Positions 60,114 through 64,000 of a stretch of 64,000 bases of DNA are shown here, piece by piece (positions within the stretch are counted from its first letter, which is position 1; each line of letters opens with the position of its first letter). The DNA comes from Thioalkalicoccus limnaeus (GTDB lineage Bacteria; Pseudomonadota; Gammaproteobacteria; Chromatiales; Chromatiaceae): positions 1 through 64,000 of the forward strand of contig NZ_JBDKXB010000014.1 of the NCBI RefSeq assembly GCF_041197575.1, given 5' to 3'. Made by a program: the position numbers and the translations under genes. The notes beneath the pieces were generated by a model. It was not told where the DNA came from. It saw nothing but the letters and a program-made list of their open reading frames with translations, and did no database searches.

Positions 60114-61211
60114 TCAACCGAGCCCGAGGCGATGGCGCACGCGCCGCAACCAATAACTGTCCGCCACCAGAACCAGCGCGATGATCGCGACGATCAACAA
60201 TTGGTACCAGAGGCTGCCGAGCCACAGGGGGGTCACGCCACGTTGCAGCCAGTTTTCCGCTAAACGCTGGAGGTTGAAGAAACTGAAATAGGTCAGGAAA
60301 GCCAACAGCAGGCGCCCGGTGCCCCGCTGTCGCGGAGACGAGGTGCTCAGTGGTACGGCGATCAAACCCAAGGTGAAGATCGCCAAGGGTCCAGCCAAGC
60401 GGTTGCCGAGTTCGGCGCGATCCGCCCGATCATCGGACTGGAGCAACTCCCAGGTCGGCTTGCTCGCTCGACGGTGCCTTCGCGGCTCGATCGTCCGCGC
60501 CTCGATCCACACGCGATAGGACGCAAACTCGCCGAGCCCGTAGGCCGCATCGCCCGGTCGTCCGTCATACCGCCGGCCGTTCAGCAGCGTAACCACATGG
60601 TCACCGGTCTGGTCATCGATGCGATGGTACCCCTCTTCACTGACCACGAGTCGTTCGACGTCGCCACGCCGATCGTGGATGAAGATCTGCCGCAGTCGGC
60701 GACGCTCGTCGATCTCTCCGATGTACAAGGTCACACGGCCATCGAACTGCTGATAGAAGCGCCCGGCCTGCAGCCCCGCGATCTGAAATCCCTGATGCTG
60801 TTGATGCGCGCGGATACCCTGGATCTCGGCCACCGCCCAAGGTTTGACGAACAGCGCAGACCAGGCGGTCACGATCGCCAACGGCAGGGCCAGGTACAGA
60901 AGTGGGCGATAGAGCTGAGCGGCGCCGATTCCGCCGGCATGCAGCGCGATCAGCTCACTGTCACGCGCTAGGCGGCCATAAGCGACAAGGACCGCGAGAA
61001 AGAAGGCCGGCGGCAACAGACTCGCCATCTCGCGCGCGACCTCGAGGGCCAGGAAACGCAGCACCAAGTTGGCATTGAGCGCGCCGAGGCTGGCCTCCTC
61101 GAGGACGCGCAGCAACAGCATGCTGACAATGACCAGGGTCAGAACCCCAAGTACCGCGAGGAAGACCTTGAGGACCTCGGTCAGCAGATAGCGATCGATG
61201 ATCCGCAGCAT
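60114..61211 (-). CDS. lptF: LPS export ABC transporter permease LptF
   Basis: 365 residues. Membrane helices occur at residues about 12-38, 55-85, 100-120 and at the C-terminus (four near 275-355), flanking a periplasmic beta domain (LYIGEIDERRRLRQIFIHDRRGDVERLVVSEEGYHRIDDQTGDHVVTLLNGRRYDG). The N-terminus IIDRYLLTEVLKVFLAVL and later RLAGPLAIFTLGLIAVPLSTSSPRQRG match LptF. With LptG and LptB it extracts LPS from the inner membrane. lptG, usually adjacent, is not in this window. It is followed by the two-component pair on the same strand. Confidence 0.92.
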   Translation of the reverse strand: MLRIIDRYLLTEVLKVFLAVLGVLTLVIVSMLLLRVLEEASLGALNANLVLRFLALEVAREMASLLPPAFFLAVLVAYGRLARDSELIALHAGGIGAAQLYRPLLYLALPLAIVTAWSALFVKPWAVAEIQGIRAHQQHQGFQIAGLQAGRFYQQFDGRVTLYIGEIDERRRLRQIFIHDRRGDVERLVVSEEGYHRIDDQTGDHVVTLLNGRRYDGRPGDAAYGLGEFASYRVWIEARTIEPRRHRRASKPTWELLQSDDRADRAELGNRLAGPLAIFTLGLIAVPLSTSSPRQRGTGRLLLAFLTYFSFFNLQRLAENWLQRGVTPLWLGSLWYQLLIVAIIALVLVADSYWLRRVRHRLGLG

Positions 61212-61297
61212 CCTGGTCGTCTACCCGCGGCCGAATCGCCGATCAACCGCTCATCGAGCCGGCCGGCAAGCGCCCGCGGGCCACACCCGATGAACGC

Positions 61298-61900
61298 TCA
61301 AGTCGCACGGACATGCAGTCGATTCATGACCCGCTGGAAGGCGCCGCCGGTCAGTTCCGACAGGCCTTCGTCCGCTGCATCGATGGCGTCCAGGATGCGC
61401 TGCTCGTCATCCCGATTCGGCCGGTCGAGCACGTATCCAACGACTTGCGCCTTGTCGCCGGGATGACCGATGCCGATACGCAACCGCCAGAAGTCGCGGC
61501 TGCCCAGTTGCTGGATCGTATCGCGCAAGCCGTTATGTCCGGCGTGACCGCCGCCGAACTTGAGGCGCAGGCTACCGGGCGGCAGATCGAGCTCGTCATG
61601 CGCGACCAGGATGCGTTCTGGCGGGATCGCGAAATAACGCGCCATCGCCGCGACGGCCTGGCCACTGTGATTCATGAAGGTGGTCGGTTTGAGCAGCCGT
61701 AGATCGCCACCATCGACGGCCAATCGGCACGCCAGGCCGTGCAAACGGGTTTCGGTACGGAAGGCGACAGCATGGCGCGCCGCAATGCGGTCGACGAGCC
61801 AGAAGCCGACATTGTGGCGGGTCGGCTCATAGCGGGGGCCTGGGTTTCCCAGGCCCACCATCATGCAGATACCGTCCCCGACGGATACCCTGTCTACCAT
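61298..61900 (-). CDS. pth: Peptidyl-tRNA hydrolase
   Basis: 200 residues (start uncertain: ATG at 61900, or the ATG pair near 61864 that gives about 188; Pth normally starts six to eight residues before VGLGNPG). Motifs are VGLGNPGPRYEPTRHNVGFWLVD (catalytic His of H20 type), LLKPTTFMNHSGQAV and VAHDELDLPPGSLRLKFGGGHAGHNGLR with the catalytic Asp. It recycles peptidyl-tRNA released from stalled ribosomes. It is 36 bases after rplY, as in many gammaproteobacteria. Confidence 0.95.
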   Translation of the reverse strand: MVDRVSVGDGICMMVGLGNPGPRYEPTRHNVGFWLVDRIAARHAVAFRTETRLHGLACRLAVDGGDLRLLKPTTFMNHSGQAVAAMARYFAIPPERILVAHDELDLPPGSLRLKFGGGHAGHNGLRDTIQQLGSRDFWRLRIGIGHPGDKAQVVGYVLDRPNRDDEQRILDAIDAADEGLSELTGGAFQRVMNRLHVRAT

Positions 61901-61936
61901 CGCGCGGATCCCGGCCGAGCCGTCGCAGAAGCAGGA

Positions 61937-62545
61937 TCAAACCGGCTCTTCCCCTTCTTCCGAAGACACATCGCCGGTGCGGCCGCTGTAGATGATCACG
62001 ACCGGCTCGTCCTGATCCGCGGCCGACGCCAAGGCGACGCCTTCCGGCAACGGTAACGCGGACAACAGCAACGAATCGCCGATGTCCATCTCCGACATAT
62101 CGATACTGATGAACTCTGGCAGGTCCTTCGGCAGACAGACGATCTCCACCTCGGTCAGCAGATGCGACACCCACCCACCGAGCTTGACGCCCTTCGACTG
62201 CTGTTCGTTGACGAAATGCAGCGGGACCGTCATCCGGATCTGCTCGTCAGCGCTGACACGTTGGAAATCGGCATGCAGGATGAAGGGCTTCGCCGGATGC
62301 CGCTGCAGATCTTTCAATACCACCTTCGTCGCTGTGTCCCCGATCTTCAGGGTCAGGATGTGCGAATAGAAGGCCTCGTTCTCGAGATGCCGGATCAGAT
62401 CATTGTGGACCACCGAGATCGGTTCCGGAGCCCGGTGACCGCCGTACACGATGGCCGGCACGAGGCCCGTGCGCCGCAGGCGGCGGCTCGCACCCTTCCC
62501 TGCTCCGCTCCGGGGTTGACCAATGACATCAAAACTCACGCTCAT
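61937..62545 (-). CDS. rplY: 50S ribosomal protein L25 (Ctc form)
   Basis: 202 residues from MSVSFDVIGQPR with GGAGTA upstream. An L25 domain (RRLRRTGLVPAIVYGGHRAPEPISV...) joined to the TL5/CTC C-terminal domain (HFVNEQQSKGVKLGGWVSHLLTEVEIVCLPKDLPEFISIDMSEMDIGDSLLLSALPLPEGV) that binds 5S rRNA and occurs in the stress-associated long form. Acidic tail EEGEEPV. Adjacent to prs and pth in the usual order. Confidence 0.95.
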   Translation of the reverse strand: MSVSFDVIGQPRSGAGKGASRRLRRTGLVPAIVYGGHRAPEPISVVHNDLIRHLENEAFYSHILTLKIGDTATKVVLKDLQRHPAKPFILHADFQRVSADEQIRMTVPLHFVNEQQSKGVKLGGWVSHLLTEVEIVCLPKDLPEFISIDMSEMDIGDSLLLSALPLPEGVALASAADQDEPVVIIYSGRTGDVSSEEGEEPV

Positions 62546-62818
62546 GGGCGTACTCCAAACATCGAGTGACAGACAAGTTCCCGCCGACCCGCGACCAGGC
62601 CGGGGGGTATCCAAGAAATCCGAAACAAAACAACCAGACGATGGCCCCAGTCAGCGATGGCACCGGACTCCCAGGCTGTCCCGAGGGCGTTCCCAGGCGA
62701 GTCGAGCCAGCGTGGGGGCACAAATCCAGGGGGTAGACCGGGGTTCCTGGCCCGACGTTCGGATCCCTGCCACGCCGTTGGGCGCGTCGGCAGCAGGCCG
62801 GCGTTCGTTCACGACCCC
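62546..62818. other. Intergenic region between rplY and prs
   Basis: 273 bases without a gene. It should contain a promoter or leader for rplY on the minus strand. I see no strong terminator; the segment is GC-rich with a few weak inverted repeats. Confidence 0.4.
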
Positions 62819-63778
62819 TCAGTCCACGAACAGAGAGCTGACCGACTCTTCGTTCGAAACACGGCGCATCGTCTCCGCGAGCAATTCGCCGATGCACAGC
62901 TGGCGGATTCGCCCGCAAGCCAACGCCTCCGGACGCAGCGGGATCGTATTGGTGACCACCAGTTCGTCGAGCTGCGACTGCTCGATGTTGTCGACGGCCG
63001 ACCCGGACAGCACGGCATGGGTGCAATAGGCCGCAACCCGGGCCGCTCCGTGGTCCTTCAAGGCCGCCGCGGCACGGCACAGGGTACCGGCGGTATCGAC
63101 CAGATCGTCGACCAGCACACAAGACCGCCCCTCGACATCGCCGATGATGTTCATGACCTTGGCCTCGTTGGCGCGCGGCCGGCGTTTATCGATGATCGCG
63201 AGATCCGCGTCATCGAGCCGCTTCGCCAGGGCCCGGGCCCGCACCACGCCCCCGACGTCGGGAGACACGACGATCAGGTTCGGATACTTCTGTCGCCAGA
63301 CCTCCCCAAGCAGGATCGGGGACGAGTAGACATTGTCGACCGGAATGTCGAAGAAGCCCTGGATCTGATCCGCGTGCAGGTCCATCGTCAACACGCGATC
63401 CGCGCCGGCATTCCCGATCGCCTTCGCGACCAAACGGGCGGTGATCGGGACGCGCGCCGAGCGGGGCCGGCGGTCCTGCCGGGCATAGCCGAAATAGGGG
63501 ATCACGGCCGTGATCCGTTTGGCCGAGGCCCAACGCAGCGCATCGATCATCACCAACAACTCCATCAGGTTGTCGTTGGTGGGGGCGCAGGTCGGCTGGA
63601 CGACGAAGACGTCCCGACCCCGGACGTTCTCCTGGATCTCGGTCATGACCTCGCCGTCGCTGAACTGGCCGACCACGGCCTTGCCCAGCGACAGACCAAG
63701 ATGCCAGGCAATCTTGGCGGCCAAGGCCGGGTTGGCGTTCCCGGAGAAGACCATCATGTGGCTAGCGGGCACAGCCAT
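62819..63778 (-). CDS. prs: Ribose-phosphate pyrophosphokinase
   Basis: 319 residues from MAVPASHMMVFSGNANP (GAGG lies close, so the spacing is short; a GTG two codons later is possible). Motifs are QPTCAPTNDNLMELLVMIDALRWASAKRITAVIPYFGYARQDRR (catalytic and flexible loop), the PRPP-binding VVSPDVGGVVRARALAKRL and VLVDDLVDTAGTL. It makes PRPP from ribose 5-phosphate and ATP for nucleotide, His and Trp synthesis. Located after tRNA-Gln, a standard order. Confidence 0.95.
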   Translation of the reverse strand: MAVPASHMMVFSGNANPALAAKIAWHLGLSLGKAVVGQFSDGEVMTEIQENVRGRDVFVVQPTCAPTNDNLMELLVMIDALRWASAKRITAVIPYFGYARQDRRPRSARVPITARLVAKAIGNAGADRVLTMDLHADQIQGFFDIPVDNVYSSPILLGEVWRQKYPNLIVVSPDVGGVVRARALAKRLDDADLAIIDKRRPRANEAKVMNIIGDVEGRSCVLVDDLVDTAGTLCRAAAALKDHGAARVAAYCTHAVLSGSAVDNIEQSQLDELVVTNTIPLRPEALACGRIRQLCIGELLAETMRRVSNEESVSSLFVD

Positions 63779-63913
63779 AGACCTCGAATCTGTGTCATTG
63801 GCCCGGGAACGCTCCGCATCCGCTTCGCCGAACCTTCTTAACGAATCCACAGCCGCGAGCCCTTACGGATCAGATGTCCGAGCCCTGTTCCCTCGACTTG
63901 GGTATCTCGATGA

Positions 63914-63988
63914 TGGCTGGGGCGCCAGGATTCGAACCTGGGAATGCTGGGATCAAAACCCAGTGCCTTACCGCTTGGCGACGCCCCA
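63914..63988 (-). tRNA. tRNA-Gln (TTG anticodon)
   Basis: 75 bases with encoded CCA at 63916-63914. The acceptor arms TGGGGCG (63988-63982) and CGCCCCA (63924-63918) pair; the anticodon arm CTGGG-TTTTGAT-CCCAG gives TTG, reading CAA. T-arm GGTTCGAATCC is intact. Just upstream of prs on the same strand. Confidence 0.94.
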
Positions 63989-64000
63989 AAAACGTCAACT

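Overview
The window is GC-rich and reads as a chromosomal segment of a gammaproteobacterial purple sulfur bacterium (Chromatiaceae-like). This is inferred from a Calvin-cycle gene block (tkt-gap-pgk-pyk-fba, plus fbp), a cytoplasmic sulfur-trafficking block (rhodanese-tusA-dsrE2) next to siroheme synthase cysG, a SAH riboswitch in front of ahcY, and the order prs-rplY-pth. No species can be named from sequence alone.

Region 1 (1-9750) is a decayed accessory region. It holds a ParE tail, a TumA-like antitoxin, an hsdM with a nonsense codon, a frameshift and a palindromic insertion, a HEPN/MNT pair with degenerate catalytic motifs, an AAA ATPase fragment abutting the end of an IS3-family transposase, an N-terminally truncated regulator, an apparently intact TacAT toxin-antitoxin operon, an outer-membrane barrel gene, and a patchwork of DUF2924, IstB, recombinase-associated HTH, Fic and excisionase fragments.

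Region 2 (9750-35400) is mostly core metabolism. It has lipocalin, an MFS transporter, the Calvin/glycolytic block on the minus strand, a thioredoxin-like protein, the methyl cycle (metK, SAH riboswitch, ahcY, metF), molybdenum cofactor genes (mobB, moaA), a glycosyltransferase, dcd-fbp, an AI-2E permease, a LysR regulator, dsrE2-tusA-rhodanese and cysG. SAM made by MetK feeds methylation, AhcY removes the SAH and MetF resupplies methyl groups. CysG makes the siroheme needed by sulfite reductases, while Rhd-TusA-DsrE2 pass persulfide sulfur in the cytoplasm.

Region 3 (35400-48500) is accessory. It contains a TPR lipoprotein that overruns a truncated DUF4242 gene, an OmpR-type regulator with a GAF-PAS-PAS hybrid kinase, and a cluster consisting of a BTAD regulator, a DsrE-family protein, a TPR protein, an MddA-like thiol S-methyltransferase and an ArsM/UbiE-like methyltransferase. 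A perfect palindrome lies between the divergent arms of that cluster. It is the best candidate here for an undescribed thiol, selenium or arsenic methylation system.

Region 4 (48000-55380) carries mobile-element remains: an integrase remnant, a MOSC protein, dinB, a mirror-symmetric 12-copy iteron array, a DUF3987 protein, an AlpA-like regulator, a duplicated-HTH protein and a tRNA-Pro that may be the attachment point. The iteron array is the most striking non-coding signal.

Region 5 (55400-64000, minus strand) runs tRNA-Gln, prs, rplY, pth, lptF, a sensor kinase, a sigma-54 response regulator, and then two paralogous DUF4168 secreted proteins with a shared double-Cys motif. A GG-N10-GC sigma-54-type promoter and an upstream palindrome precede the DUF4168 pair, suggesting a self-contained envelope regulon.
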